DNA of 64,000 nt from a virus, in the IMG/VR virus record IMGVR_UViG_3300010354_000002, positions 19,162 through 83,161 of that record. One strand, 5' to 3'. The notes beneath the pieces are model-generated. The model searched no databases. It was given only the letters and a program-made list of their open reading frames with translations, and was not told the DNA's origin. The translations under genes and the position numbers were made by a program. Below are positions 52,689-61,953 of the stretch, piece by piece. Position 1 is the first letter of the stretch, and each line of letters opens with the position of its first letter.

Positions 52689-53570
52689 ATGGCAAATGTG
52701 ACTAAGATTCTGGATAGCCAGAATATTGCCACTATTACTCCCACCTGTGTAGTGGGTGGGACGTTGGTTGTTGGTCTGCTGGCCAAGAAGAAGACCAAAG
52801 TTGTTCCCGTTCCCGCGCTGATCGTGGACGGTGAATGCGTTGAGATCCCGACTGGCATCAACGGCAACGTGAGTCCAGTTGCGGCTATCAACGGCAAGAT
52901 CGTCTGTACGGTTGTCCTGCCTCGCAAGCCGCAGGGCGGTATCGTGCTGGCCACGGATGGCTCGTCGGTTCCTCTGGAGATGCCTGAGGGAAAGGGCGTC
53001 AACATCTTCCCCTTCTGGGCCAATTCCGAGGTGATCCTTGGTCGTGTTCTGGGGCCTGACGGTATTCAGAAGACCGGTGTTTGGGCCGAAGACGGTAGCC
53101 TTGTTGAAGTGCTGGAAGGTACTTTCATCGGCAAGGTTGGCGGCCAGTTTATCAATTACGAGTTTGCGCCCTCTGCTTTGCCGGAAGGTTACAGTCTGCC
53201 GGTTGCCCGAGTAGTAAATGGCAATGCCGTCGGTGGCGCAATGTTCCTGAACGACAAGCGTTCAACGGTAAACACCAACTCGTGGGTGGCATTCCCCGAG
53301 ACCGGTGCCACCTCGTTCCTGAATACAGACGGTCAGCCCTTTAGCCGTTTTGCGGTGCAGCGGGTTTCCTCCACCGGCGATCTGACGTTTGGCTTGGGAT
53401 TCAATCCGAATGGCCCGGATCAGTGGGGACTTGTGTACGAAACTGCCTCGTCTACCTTCAAGACTCTTGAAGACGCATATGGTGTCGCTCTTGACACCGG
53501 CTCTTTGGTGCTTGATGGCAATGTCATCTACGGTCGTGCCGCAGACGGCTTGTACAAGGTGGAAGTGTGA
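52689..53570 (+). CDS. tail fibre-associated protein
   Basis: A 293-residue protein with a consensus AAGGAGGT ribosome site, suggesting high expression. It is made of short beta-strands with Gly/Pro turns (VNGNAVGGAMFLNDKRSTVN, FAVQRVSSTGDLTFGLGFNP, VYETASSTFKTLEDAYGV) arranged in repeats of about 40-50 residues, a propeller-like pattern. The first 60 residues contain LLAKKKTKVVPVPALIVDGE. It lies between two fibre genes and is probably part of a fibre or a baseplate ring; the family is not recognised. Confidence 0.55.
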   Translation: MANVTKILDSQNIATITPTCVVGGTLVVGLLAKKKTKVVPVPALIVDGECVEIPTGINGNVSPVAAINGKIVCTVVLPRKPQGGIVLATDGSSVPLEMPEGKGVNIFPFWANSEVILGRVLGPDGIQKTGVWAEDGSLVEVLEGTFIGKVGGQFINYEFAPSALPEGYSLPVARVVNGNAVGGAMFLNDKRSTVNTNSWVAFPETGATSFLNTDGQPFSRFAVQRVSSTGDLTFGLGFNPNGPDQWGLVYETASSTFKTLEDAYGVALDTGSLVLDGNVIYGRAADGLYKVEV

Positions 53571-53869
53571 AGGCTGCAAAGCCAATTGTCTCCCTAAAGC
53601 GATTGACCGCCGTGGTTTTCACGGCGGTCGTCGTCGCTGGGTTGCCGGGGTTTTATTCGGCGTTTGATGCTCCGTTGCCCCACGATGCAACGTGGGAAGA
53701 ACTAAGGCGGCGTTTTAATATTGGAATTCTTCGATCCATGAATTCGGTAATCCCTGCGGTATTGGCGTCACTTGTTGGATTTTTCACCCGGGCGGACGGT
53801 AGTAAGCCATTGCTAGTATTTGTTGAACAATCAAATACGGCATCAAAGGCGACAGGAGATCAGGTATGA
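53567..53869 (+). CDS. small membrane protein (holin candidate) with GTG start
   Basis: A 100-residue protein with an N-terminal hydrophobic segment (LTAVVFTAVVVAGLPGFYSA, residues 12-31) and a second near the C-terminus (SVIPAVLASLVGFFTR, residues 60-75). A two-span topology with both ends inside is possible, a layout often seen in holins. The GTG start overlaps the stop of the preceding gene, and AAGGTGGA precedes it. It is far from the endolysin, so an alternative role is possible. Confidence 0.5.
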   Translation: MKAAKPIVSLKRLTAVVFTAVVVAGLPGFYSAFDAPLPHDATWEELRRRFNIGILRSMNSVIPAVLASLVGFFTRADGSKPLLVFVEQSNTASKATGDQV

Positions 53870-54120
53870 CATCCATTCTAAAGATTTCCAATGTGTCAAT
53901 CAATGGGGATAGTGTAACTATTGAATTTGACGATGGTGCCTCCCAAACCAAGAAACTTTCCGATTGGTCCATAGATGCATCCAATGATCTGGGCACGTAT
54001 TGGCCTCCTTTCGCAAGGGCTTTGTTGGTGTTGAACTGGATTTCAACGCAAAATATCCAGCCGACTTTGACGTTGAACACGAATCAAGTTGAAGGCATTA
54101 TTGTGAAGCAAGATGGCTAA
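53866..54120 (+). CDS. unknown small late protein
   Basis: An 84-residue beta-rich protein (ILKISNVSINGDSVTIEFDD, then WPPFARALLVLNWISTQNIQ). It overlaps the previous and next genes by 4 and 8 bp. Composition is richer in A and T than in the terminase region. No family recognised. Confidence 0.5.
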   Translation: MTSILKISNVSINGDSVTIEFDDGASQTKKLSDWSIDASNDLGTYWPPFARALLVLNWISTQNIQPTLTLNTNQVEGIIVKQDG

Positions 54121-55270
54121 ATTTGAATTTTATTGGCCATCTAGAATGCCTATAGCAGTAGGTACTACCTCCAACCCTCAACCGCTCTTGTCGGCTATTG
54201 GAGATATGGTTACTGTCATATCCCAAGCGCAAGAGGATACGACAATAACGTCAGTCGGTTGCCTGTACGACACCGCTTTGACAGGAGGAGGGGAGCCTAC
54301 TGGGGATGTAAGATTCGGCATTCAGACGGTAGATACGGCTGGCACTGGAGGAACGAATAATTCATACCTCAGACCATCTGGCACATGGCTTGGATATACG
54401 GATTACAATCTGACAGGCGCAAATAGGCTTACCGTGTTTCCAAACTTCACTTTCCAAATGAAGTCAATTACTGCCAATGGAACGGCAACCGTTTCACGAG
54501 GTCAATTGTTTGCCGCTTGCATTCAAGTTATGAATGGCACATGGGCTTCAAACAGAGCATTGAGGTTTGGTTTTTACAATACAAATCTTGCTTATCATGC
54601 TCCATCATTGCCTTTGTCCTATCGTGTTTCTGGCGGGACAGTAGCATTAGGATCAAATACCAATATGGCGTGGAAGAGTTCAACTAGAACATATGGGATA
54701 CCTAATACTCAAACCGTTCAAACGTCTGTATTTGGGACTGGTTCAACCCCTAATGAAAATGGAGTCTTATTCGTTTTGCCAAGCAATTGGACAGGAACGT
54801 ATCAATGCTTAGGCGTGTATATGCACAGTCTGGTTTCTGATCCTACATCTAGCGGCGGTGGCGATTTTGATTTGATTTTATATGACAGCAGCAACAACAT
54901 ATTGCAGCAGAAATCATTTGCGGGAAAAGAGATATGGGCAGGTAGTACCGCTTCTCAGAATCGCCATTTTCTGTTTTCCGGCAACACATTGTCTGAATTG
55001 ACTCCGGGATCAACGTATAGGATTGCTATAAAAGCAACCCATGCAACAGGTATTCTGCGTTGGTCTGGAAACAGCCTGCCGTTAAACACAGATATAACTG
55101 CATATATTCCAGAAGGTGAGTTCAAGCGAACGTCCCGTACTGACACCGGTAGTTGGACAAATGTAGACAATGCTGTCTGGGGCTGGCATCTCTTGCTATC
55201 GGAAGCCACGGCGACGTCTGGTGGTGGTCTAATGGTGCATCCCGGCATGTCTGGTGGAATGAGGGGCTGA
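54113..55270 (+). CDS. jelly-roll-like fibre or carbohydrate-binding protein
   Basis: A 385-residue protein in an A/T-richer stretch than its neighbours. It is Gly/Thr/Asn-rich with repeated beta-strand patterns: FNLTGANRLTVF-like turns, QLFAACIQVMNGTWASNRAL, and the segment WTGTYQCLGVYMHSLVSDPT, then FDLILYDSSNNILQQKSFAG. Carbohydrate-binding jelly-roll domains have this form. The C-terminus ends in a flexible GGGLMVHPGMSGGMRG tail. It probably forms a fibre part. The function is not certain. Confidence 0.55.
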   Translation: MAKFEFYWPSRMPIAVGTTSNPQPLLSAIGDMVTVISQAQEDTTITSVGCLYDTALTGGGEPTGDVRFGIQTVDTAGTGGTNNSYLRPSGTWLGYTDYNLTGANRLTVFPNFTFQMKSITANGTATVSRGQLFAACIQVMNGTWASNRALRFGFYNTNLAYHAPSLPLSYRVSGGTVALGSNTNMAWKSSTRTYGIPNTQTVQTSVFGTGSTPNENGVLFVLPSNWTGTYQCLGVYMHSLVSDPTSSGGGDFDLILYDSSNNILQQKSFAGKEIWAGSTASQNRHFLFSGNTLSELTPGSTYRIAIKATHATGILRWSGNSLPLNTDITAYIPEGEFKRTSRTDTGSWTNVDNAVWGWHLLLSEATATSGGGLMVHPGMSGGMRG

Positions 55271-55271
55271 G

Positions 55272-57914
55272 ATGGCAAAAGTACTAGTCAAGCAGGATTT
55301 TGGCACATCAAGGACAGAGTTGTTTTTTGCCTTGGACTCATCCAGCACTACTGGTGCTGGCAAGACAGCCAATGCTGCAAATATGAATGCTTGGTACGTG
55401 CGCAATACCAGCGGGACTGCGGTGCAAATTACTAGCCCCGGATTCGTAGAGATAGACGCAACAAACTTGCCGGGTGTCTATTCAATTACGGTTCCGTTCG
55501 GCGCATTCGCATCCGGGGCTTCGACCTGCGTGGTTATGATCAAGGGTACGGGGATTGCGCCTGTCACCATGGAATACCAACTTGTGGCATTCGACCCAGA
55601 ACTTGGTACAAACCTCGGGCTTTCAGCACTTCCAACCGCCTCACCGGCGACTGCGGGTGGACTTCTTACTGTTGGGACTGGCAATGGCCAGATCAACTCT
55701 ACGTCTGGAGTTGTACCTGCGAACACGACGCAACTTGCTGGCCAGACGGTCACGGCTTCGGCTGGCGTCACGTTCCCGTCGTCTGTATCCAGTCTGACTG
55801 CTGCTAATGTGTGGAGCGAACCAATAAACGCTTACAACACCTCAGGACAGGCTGGAAACTATGTCAACAAGTTGGTTTCGTTCCCGTCCAACTTCTCGTC
55901 CCTAGCCATTACTGCTGGAGGGATTGTCTCCGCAAATGCTACTCAACTTGGTGGTCAGGCGGTTACTGCGGCGTCTGGTGTCACATTCCCGAGTAGCGTG
56001 GCAAGCCCGACCAACATCACTGCCGCTACAGGTGTACAGTTGGCGGCTGTGACACATACCGGGGCAGTTATTCCGACTGTTTCCACTGTTACCAACAGGG
56101 TCACTGCAAACACTGATCAATGGAATGGCGTGGCTGTGACCGGCATGCCAATGCCGACCTATACTCAGCCGACTGGCTTCCTGACGGCTACGTTCCCCAC
56201 AACTGTGGCAAGCACAAGCAACATTACGACTGTAGGCGCAGTTGCAGGATCGGTGAATTCTGTCACCAGTGCTGTCACGGTAGGCACAATTAACAATGGC
56301 GGCAAAACGGATGTTGAGAACGCTGTTTGGGACGCTGTAATGACTTCCCATACAGGCAGCACGACATTCGGTGGGAAAGTCTTGCGGTCTGGTTCTACGA
56401 ACGCATATATCAAGGTAACGGGTATTGGTGCAGGTCATGTAGGCGCAGACATCCACGATATACAACCGGCAGTCATCACAAATGCGGCATTCGCAGCAGG
56501 TGCAATTAATGACAACGCCCTTGACACTACCGCAGTCTCTGAGATTGCGGATGGCGTTTGGGATGAAACTCTATCTGGGCATTTGGCATCTGGCTCTACA
56601 GGTGCGGCTTTGAATGCCGCTGGTGCCGCCGGTAATCCTTGGTCAAGTGATATTTCTACAGGGTACACGGGCAATCAGGCTGGTGCGATTCTGTATAACA
56701 ACTTGAATGCAACGGTTGGTTCTCGAATGGCAACATTTACGTTGCCAACCAACTTCTCGTCGTTGGCGATAACTAGCGATGGCAAGGTGAACGCAGGGAC
56801 TGTAGGCGACAAAACTGGCTACTCGCTTTCCGCTAGCCAGACATTCTCCACTACTGGTTCTGTGGCAAGTGTTACAGGTGCAGTCCAGTCTGTTACTAAT
56901 GCGGTAACGGTCGGAACTAACAACGACAAGTCTGGCTACTCGTTGTCTTCTCCGCAAACATTCAACCTGACTGGCAACATTACTGGAAACCTGTCAGGGT
57001 CTGTAGGCTCCGTGTCTGGGGCGGTAGGTAGCGTGACTGGATCGGTGGGTTCTGTCGCTGGCAATGTCAACGGGTCGGTCGGATCGGTCGTAGGCAATGT
57101 TGGCGGTAACATTGTCGGAGATGTTGAGGGCAATGTGCTTGGTTCCGTTGCGAGCGTTGACTCAACTGTTGCCGTTGGCAGCATCAATGAGAACGCAATT
57201 AATGCCGCGGCCCTTGACGCTACCGCAGTCACGGAAATCGTCACTGGAGTATGGAACGAGTTGCGCGGTGCATCTCGTCCCGCAAACTCCTTTGGGTCAT
57301 ACTTGGACGGCTCGGTCGCTGGTGTTCAGACAACTGTCAACACGGTCAATACCAACGTTAACAACCTTCAGACATCCGTCAATGGAATTGTTTCGGATGT
57401 GAACGCGCTGGAGGTTGAGATCGCCACCATCAAGACGAATACTGATGGCATTGAGCCGGTGACGAACAAACTAAACACGACCATGCAACAGATTGGCTCC
57501 ACGGGCAATTACCAGTTCACCGTAGGAGCGTTGGCACTAGCACCAACGGGAGGTGGCGGTGGCGGTGGTCAATATACTCCAGTGACACTCCCGCTTGGCA
57601 CCAATGTCCGTCAAACTCTCACGTTCAATCAGGGTGCAAGTCTCCCGTTGCGCGAGGACATCCTGCAACAGCAGGATCGTACCCCGCTGAATTTGAGTGG
57701 CATATTGGCGTTGACATATGTATTGGAGGAAGTGGACGCGTCCACTCCCAAGGTGTACGCTTCTGCGACGGTCGTGGATGCGGTCGGTGGCCGAGTGCGA
57801 TACACATGGCAAGCGGGTGATCTAGACTCTGTGGGAACGTACCGGGAACGCTGGATCGTGACGTTCTCCACGGGCGAGGTGACTGTATTCGGCCCGTTGA
57901 TCAAGGTGGTGTAA
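55272..57914 (+). CDS. large tail fibre protein with VGSV repeats and shared C-terminal module
   Basis: An 880-residue fibre protein. Residues about 1-115 form a beta domain that may attach to the baseplate. Residues about 130-640 are low-complexity beta repeats: SVGSVSGAVGSVTGSVGSV and similar units, plus repeated TFPSSVSSLTAANVW, TLPTNFSSLAITSDGKV and FPSNFSSLAITAGGIV phrases. Residues about 660-745 include a helical trimerisation-like segment (QTTVNTVNTNVNNLQTSVNG). Residues 768-880 match the C-terminus of the 51975-52667 protein and end in IKVV. It is probably a trimeric host-range fibre. The ATG is one base after the previous stop. Confidence 0.75.
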   Translation: MAKVLVKQDFGTSRTELFFALDSSSTTGAGKTANAANMNAWYVRNTSGTAVQITSPGFVEIDATNLPGVYSITVPFGAFASGASTCVVMIKGTGIAPVTMEYQLVAFDPELGTNLGLSALPTASPATAGGLLTVGTGNGQINSTSGVVPANTTQLAGQTVTASAGVTFPSSVSSLTAANVWSEPINAYNTSGQAGNYVNKLVSFPSNFSSLAITAGGIVSANATQLGGQAVTAASGVTFPSSVASPTNITAATGVQLAAVTHTGAVIPTVSTVTNRVTANTDQWNGVAVTGMPMPTYTQPTGFLTATFPTTVASTSNITTVGAVAGSVNSVTSAVTVGTINNGGKTDVENAVWDAVMTSHTGSTTFGGKVLRSGSTNAYIKVTGIGAGHVGADIHDIQPAVITNAAFAAGAINDNALDTTAVSEIADGVWDETLSGHLASGSTGAALNAAGAAGNPWSSDISTGYTGNQAGAILYNNLNATVGSRMATFTLPTNFSSLAITSDGKVNAGTVGDKTGYSLSASQTFSTTGSVASVTGAVQSVTNAVTVGTNNDKSGYSLSSPQTFNLTGNITGNLSGSVGSVSGAVGSVTGSVGSVAGNVNGSVGSVVGNVGGNIVGDVEGNVLGSVASVDSTVAVGSINENAINAAALDATAVTEIVTGVWNELRGASRPANSFGSYLDGSVAGVQTTVNTVNTNVNNLQTSVNGIVSDVNALEVEIATIKTNTDGIEPVTNKLNTTMQQIGSTGNYQFTVGALALAPTGGGGGGGQYTPVTLPLGTNVRQTLTFNQGASLPLREDILQQQDRTPLNLSGILALTYVLEEVDASTPKVYASATVVDAVGGRVRYTWQAGDLDSVGTYRERWIVTFSTGEVTVFGPLIKVV

Positions 57915-58360
57915 TGGCAACTCTGCAATATTCAACCAAACTTCGCAACGCCCAGATGGACATGATTATGGCGGTGCTGAAGAATCTCACGGTGACGTCC
58001 AGTGCGATCACCGGAACGGCTACCGCGCCGACAATGAAGATCAGGAGTGGGGCACTTCCAGCGACCTGTGCTACGGCTGACGCTGGAACGGTGCTTGCCA
58101 CAATATCGTTGACCACCACTGCTCTTACCGCAGCCGCAAGCGGCACGGTCGCAAAGAACGGCACATGGCAGGATTTGAGTGCCGATGCCACTGGCGACGC
58201 TGGTCATTTTCGGATTTATGACAGCGCGGGTGTGTGCCATATGCAGGGCGACATTACAGCCAGCGGTGGTGCTGGCAGTCTGACATTGGACAACATAAAT
58301 ATCCAAGCAGGTCAAATTGTGGCCATCACTAGTTTTTCGCTTACCGCTGGTAACAGTTAG
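57914..58360 (+). CDS. fibre-adjacent small structural protein
   Basis: A 148-residue protein common in phages from this position. It opens QYSTKLRNAQMDMIMAVLKN and continues with Thr/Ala-rich strands (TADAGTVLATISLTTTALTA, then GTWQDLSADATGDAGHFRIY, VCHMQGDITASGGAGSLTLD). It may be a fibre cap or hinge. The ATG overlaps the stop of the fibre gene (TAATG), so the two are probably coupled. Confidence 0.6.
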   Translation: MATLQYSTKLRNAQMDMIMAVLKNLTVTSSAITGTATAPTMKIRSGALPATCATADAGTVLATISLTTTALTAAASGTVAKNGTWQDLSADATGDAGHFRIYDSAGVCHMQGDITASGGAGSLTLDNINIQAGQIVAITSFSLTAGNS

Positions 58361-58364
58361 TTGG

Positions 58365-58376
58365 TAGGATACGCTC
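58365..58376 (+). promoter_or_regulatory. candidate leaderless late promoter, portal gene
   Basis: TAGGAT (58365-58370) is followed by six bases (ACGCTC) and the ATG at 58377. The six bases differ by one from those before the tape measure gene. A GGTAGG stretch overlapping the -10 could also act as a ribosome site, so this copy is ambiguous. Confidence 0.4.
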
Positions 58377-60257
58377 ATGGCTGACAATTCGATCCTGTTG
58401 CAAATTGGGCGTTATCTGCTATCGCGGCGGGACGACGTTGCCAAAGGCGTATCTGCCAATACAGAACTGTCGCCTAGTGTCACAGCAGAGGAGCAGGCGG
58501 CATTTACCAGCCCCGCTCTGTCTGTGTGGGGCATCTACGGCGGTCCTGCAAGCAACACAGCCGACAAGACCGCTGTCACGCTTGGGGCTTTGCGGCAGTT
58601 CGTAAATGCAGTTGCATTGCCACAGATCATCATCGCAACGCGTGTCAATCAGGCAAGTCGCTGGTGCTCGGCGTACGAAGGCAGCCGGTATGGCTTGCTG
58701 GAGAAACCTGCGTTCAAGATTCGCCTTCGTGACCGCGAGAAAAAGCCGAACGCCAAGGAGCGTAAGGAGATTGCCGCACTCACGGAGTTTTTTGAGGGTG
58801 CCGGTTGGTGCGCACCTCCAGAATCCGAGCGCATTCATGGTTGGCAACCGGGCTTGCCATATTTTATGAAGTGCCTGATTCGGGAAACCCTGACCTGCGA
58901 TTTCGTGCCTATCCTGAAGTGGGCCGACCGGTCAAATCCAGAGAAATACCCGATTGCGTGTTTTGCAGTTCACGACCCTGTGTTGTTCCGGCGTTGGTTG
59001 CCCGATGCAACCGCTATCCGGGATGGCAAGATGGTTCTGAAGGAAGCACCCAACGAGCGTGAAAGCAAGGCGGACGGCCCTATCCGTTATGTGCGTCTAG
59101 GCGAGGCAGGTGGCATGCCAGCCGCGTACTATACGGATTCGGAATGCGCTGTCCTTGTCCGAAACCCTACGGGCGACATGGCCCGCATGGGTTACGGCGT
59201 GTCGGAAACTGAGATGGCCATCACGACCATCAACGACATTCTCCAGATCAGGCGTTACAACACAGGGCGTTTCAAGCGCGACTATTTGCCTCGTGGCTTT
59301 ATCAATCTCGTAGGCAATGTCTCGGAGCAGTCCCTGAACCGGTTCCGTCTTGACTGGCAACAGATTATGACTGGGACGTTGGGACGTTGGGCTATTCCAG
59401 TGCTGAACTCCGTGCCGCCAGCAAACAACGGCATGGGTGGAACCCGCACGGAGTGGGTGCCCATGGATCAGAATGTGCGAGACATGGAGTATGCGCAGTT
59501 GCACTACGCCATGATCACGGAACTGCACGCCGCATACCATATCAGCCCAGAAGAGACCGGTCTTGCCAGCGCAAGCCCGTTTTCGGCTTCCTTGAGCGAG
59601 GCAAGCCCTGACAAGTATTTCGAGTACAGCCAGACTCAGTTTGGCCACTTGATGGTTGACGTCGCCCGATTCCTCAATCACGAAATCCTGTGGAAAACCC
59701 CCATGGGCAAGGACTATGTGTTTGAGTGGGTAGGCCTTGAAGACTTTGAGGCGATTCAGGAAGAGCAGTTGATTTCCATGATGCTGAACAACGGCACGAT
59801 CAACCTGCGACAACTCTACAAGGCTCGTGACATGGAATTGCCGGATGTCATCAAGGACAGCCCAGCAGTGGACATGCCCATGCCCTTGATGCAAGCATTG
59901 CAATATCTGGACTCGAAAGAGCAACAGGCTATGGAACAGGAAGCGCAGGAACGTGCCGAGGCCGAGCAACAGGCGCAGATGCAGGCGCAATCCAAGATGG
60001 CAAATCAGGGGCCGCCGCAACCTGCCAATATTCCCCAAGGGGCTATGCCGCAAGGCATGCCTGATATGCAACAACCTCCGCAACCTGATATGCCTCCAAT
60101 GCCGCAGCCGCCTCAACCCCCGCAGACGCCAATGGAGTCCACGCCTCAGCCTATGCTGGACGAAGAGAACCCAATGGTAATGCGCAAGGGACTTGGACGA
60201 CGTGGCCGCCGCCTGATCATCGGTACGCCGGATATCCCCTATCAAGATCGCGTGTAG
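58377..60257 (+). CDS. portal protein
   Basis: A 626-residue portal. The core shows the ordered portal pattern: an alpha-helical N-terminus (LLQIGRYLLSRRDDVAKGVS), the RVNQASRWCSAYEGSRYGLL region, alternating strands around VPILKWADRSNPEKYPIACF, the long stem helix EMAITTINDILQIRRYNTGR, then FKRDYLPRGFINLVGN, HAAYHISPEETGLASA and the crown FEYSQTQFGHLMVDVARFLN. The C-terminal 110 residues are rich in Gln, Pro and Met and look disordered. It forms the DNA gate at the capsid vertex and binds terminase. Unusually it is 9 kb from the terminase gene. Confidence 0.88.
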   Translation: MADNSILLQIGRYLLSRRDDVAKGVSANTELSPSVTAEEQAAFTSPALSVWGIYGGPASNTADKTAVTLGALRQFVNAVALPQIIIATRVNQASRWCSAYEGSRYGLLEKPAFKIRLRDREKKPNAKERKEIAALTEFFEGAGWCAPPESERIHGWQPGLPYFMKCLIRETLTCDFVPILKWADRSNPEKYPIACFAVHDPVLFRRWLPDATAIRDGKMVLKEAPNERESKADGPIRYVRLGEAGGMPAAYYTDSECAVLVRNPTGDMARMGYGVSETEMAITTINDILQIRRYNTGRFKRDYLPRGFINLVGNVSEQSLNRFRLDWQQIMTGTLGRWAIPVLNSVPPANNGMGGTRTEWVPMDQNVRDMEYAQLHYAMITELHAAYHISPEETGLASASPFSASLSEASPDKYFEYSQTQFGHLMVDVARFLNHEILWKTPMGKDYVFEWVGLEDFEAIQEEQLISMMLNNGTINLRQLYKARDMELPDVIKDSPAVDMPMPLMQALQYLDSKEQQAMEQEAQERAEAEQQAQMQAQSKMANQGPPQPANIPQGAMPQGMPDMQQPPQPDMPPMPQPPQPPQTPMESTPQPMLDEENPMVMRKGLGRRGRRLIIGTPDIPYQDRV

Positions 60258-60760
60258 GGGATGAGCCTGTCTATGGCCTCTGTGGGGGTCATAATGCCAT
60301 CAGCCTGACGGAATGCTTCGTGCCATGGCGCATAGAACGATGGTGGCATGTCGGTGCGCAGGAACCGTATGTCCGGGAGGCATAGCCGGTAAAGATCTCG
60401 CAGGATGGCCACGGAATGGCTGTACGGCTCTGGTTCCTCCGGTTGCCCCATGGTGCCCAGCAGGATGATGTTGGGTGTCGTCGTCAGCAAGCCGATCAGA
60501 TCGCTTGCTGACGGTGGAATGCGTGCCATACGTGGGACGACCTTGTACTTCCTGCATTCCCGGCATTTGGACTGCTCCCCAAGGAAGAACGGGTAGAGCA
60601 TGGCTCCGCAATCGCAGAGACCCGGCGAGTACCAGCGACGATGTCCAAATGGGACACCGGAGGACTGTATGTGCCTGTCGCACTGACGGCAGAAAGGCTT
60701 CCCGCCCAGTTTTGAGCAGGAAGCCTTGCAACGACGGCAGACGGTCGCTTCAGGCGGCAA
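60242..60760 (-). CDS. multi-zinc-finger protein
   Basis: A 172-residue protein with four Cys clusters in its first half: CRRCKASC, CRQCDRH, LCDCGAMLYPFF, and CRECRK. The spacing suggests two or three zinc fingers or a zinc ribbon, so DNA or RNA binding is likely. The C-terminal half (DLIGLLTTTPNIILLGTMGQ, then YSHSVAILRDLYRLCLPDIR) is helical. The TTG start at 60760 has a GGAGG site 6 nt upstream and is preferred to another TTG at 60766. It overlaps the next gene and converges on the portal gene. Confidence 0.6.
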   Translation of the reverse strand: MPPEATVCRRCKASCSKLGGKPFCRQCDRHIQSSGVPFGHRRWYSPGLCDCGAMLYPFFLGEQSKCRECRKYKVVPRMARIPPSASDLIGLLTTTPNIILLGTMGQPEEPEPYSHSVAILRDLYRLCLPDIRFLRTDMPPSFYAPWHEAFRQADGIMTPTEAIDRLIPYTRS

Positions 60761-61925
60761 CCACAACCTCCGGCTTGGCAGGTCGGCTGAAGAAGCCGAA
60801 TCCCAATTCTCGGGGCTGAACGGTGGCCGTGAACGCTACGCTGTCACCGGTCTTCCACTTTGCAGAGGCAGGGACGGAACCGTAGAGCCGGTAACCCCCG
60901 CAGTCCACAAGTGCCTTCGTCTGCGTGCCCCAATCCGATTCCACAAGTTTAGTGGACAGGATCTTTCCCGTCACCCTCTGGCGTCCCTCTGGAACCTCCA
61001 CCTTCGGGGCGTCCGATTGGCGGGATTTCTGAATGGCATTGTGTACCTTGGCACAAACCCGAGGAGCGTCCCGGCGGTGCAGGAATCGGGACTCAGTGTA
61101 CCGAGCGGTGTCCCGGTCAGCCTCCAAGGCATCAAACACCCAATCAGGGGCGGGTTCTAGTTCGTCATCCCGCAGGATCGCCGTAGCGTCCCATGCCCCC
61201 CGCCAAGTGGCAGACGGGTTGGGTTCTCGCCCGTTCAAGTTGTCAATCCAAGCCGGACAGAAGACTGCGTCTTGGGCAGTCAGCCAAGCGTAGCAGTGGG
61301 CGAGGTATTCCCGGAGGTCCACCCATTCCGGATCGGCCCACCGGCATCCCAACCCCTCCAGTTCCAGTTCGTCCGTCTGAAGCGGGATGACCTCCGCCTC
61401 CGCCTTGGAGAGGGCGGAGAGAAGTTTCAGCAGGGTGGCCGGGATATACTGGGCCTCGCAGGTGCCTCCGACCTGCCGATACCCATGCTCAGGGTGGCTG
61501 ATCACGGTGGTCACCAACCGGCGGACCGCCTTGCCACACTCAGTACACGCCGTCGGGGGAATGGGGCAGAGCAACCGGGCCAACTCCCGGGCTTCGGCGT
61601 CCGTTTTGTGATCCCCGTACCACTGCGTTGCGTCCCAACCGTGGGCACCGGCGTCCCGCCGAGCCACGACTTGCCATCCCTCGCCGGTTTCCAGCCACCC
61701 CTCCGGGAGGGTCACGGTCACCGGCACAACTTCAACGATGCGGCTATAGGCCGGGGTCAGGGCACGACCGTGCGCCAACTCCACGGTAGCGTAGACTTGC
61801 ACCTTCAACGGCGACAACGGGCCGTCCACAACGGAGGCACCGGGGATTGAACTCACAGCGGCGCGGAGTGTGCGGATGGCGAACTTGGCGGTGTCGGGGC
61901 GAAGATTGTAGGAGAGTGTGTTCAT
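60750..61925 (-). CDS. zinc-binding and OB-fold-like protein of unusual base composition
   Basis: A 391-residue protein. The middle contains CTECGKAVRR and then HPEHGYRQVGGTCEAQYI, a pattern I know from a family found on plasmids and phages (a Cys pair, then QVGxxC), function unknown. The C-terminal 90 residues (GKILSTKLVESDWGTQTKAL, KTGDSVAFTATVQPREL) form an OB-fold-like beta barrel. Codons ending in C or G, such as CCC, TCC and CGG, are far more common than in neighbouring genes, which suggests recent acquisition. It has its own promoter at 61954-61982, without the usual stem-loop. Reads over the TTG start of the 60242 gene. Confidence 0.6.
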   Translation of the reverse strand: MNTLSYNLRPDTAKFAIRTLRAAVSSIPGASVVDGPLSPLKVQVYATVELAHGRALTPAYSRIVEVVPVTVTLPEGWLETGEGWQVVARRDAGAHGWDATQWYGDHKTDAEARELARLLCPIPPTACTECGKAVRRLVTTVISHPEHGYRQVGGTCEAQYIPATLLKLLSALSKAEAEVIPLQTDELELEGLGCRWADPEWVDLREYLAHCYAWLTAQDAVFCPAWIDNLNGREPNPSATWRGAWDATAILRDDELEPAPDWVFDALEADRDTARYTESRFLHRRDAPRVCAKVHNAIQKSRQSDAPKVEVPEGRQRVTGKILSTKLVESDWGTQTKALVDCGGYRLYGSVPASAKWKTGDSVAFTATVQPRELGFGFFSRPAKPEVVVAA

Positions 61926-61953
61926 TGTAGAGTCCCTTTCTGTAGGTGAATTG

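Noticed and set aside
59097-60245. 382-codon reverse frame across the portal gene
   Set aside because: It is antisense to a well-supported portal and has a Leu/Arg/His-rich composition typical of a shadow frame.
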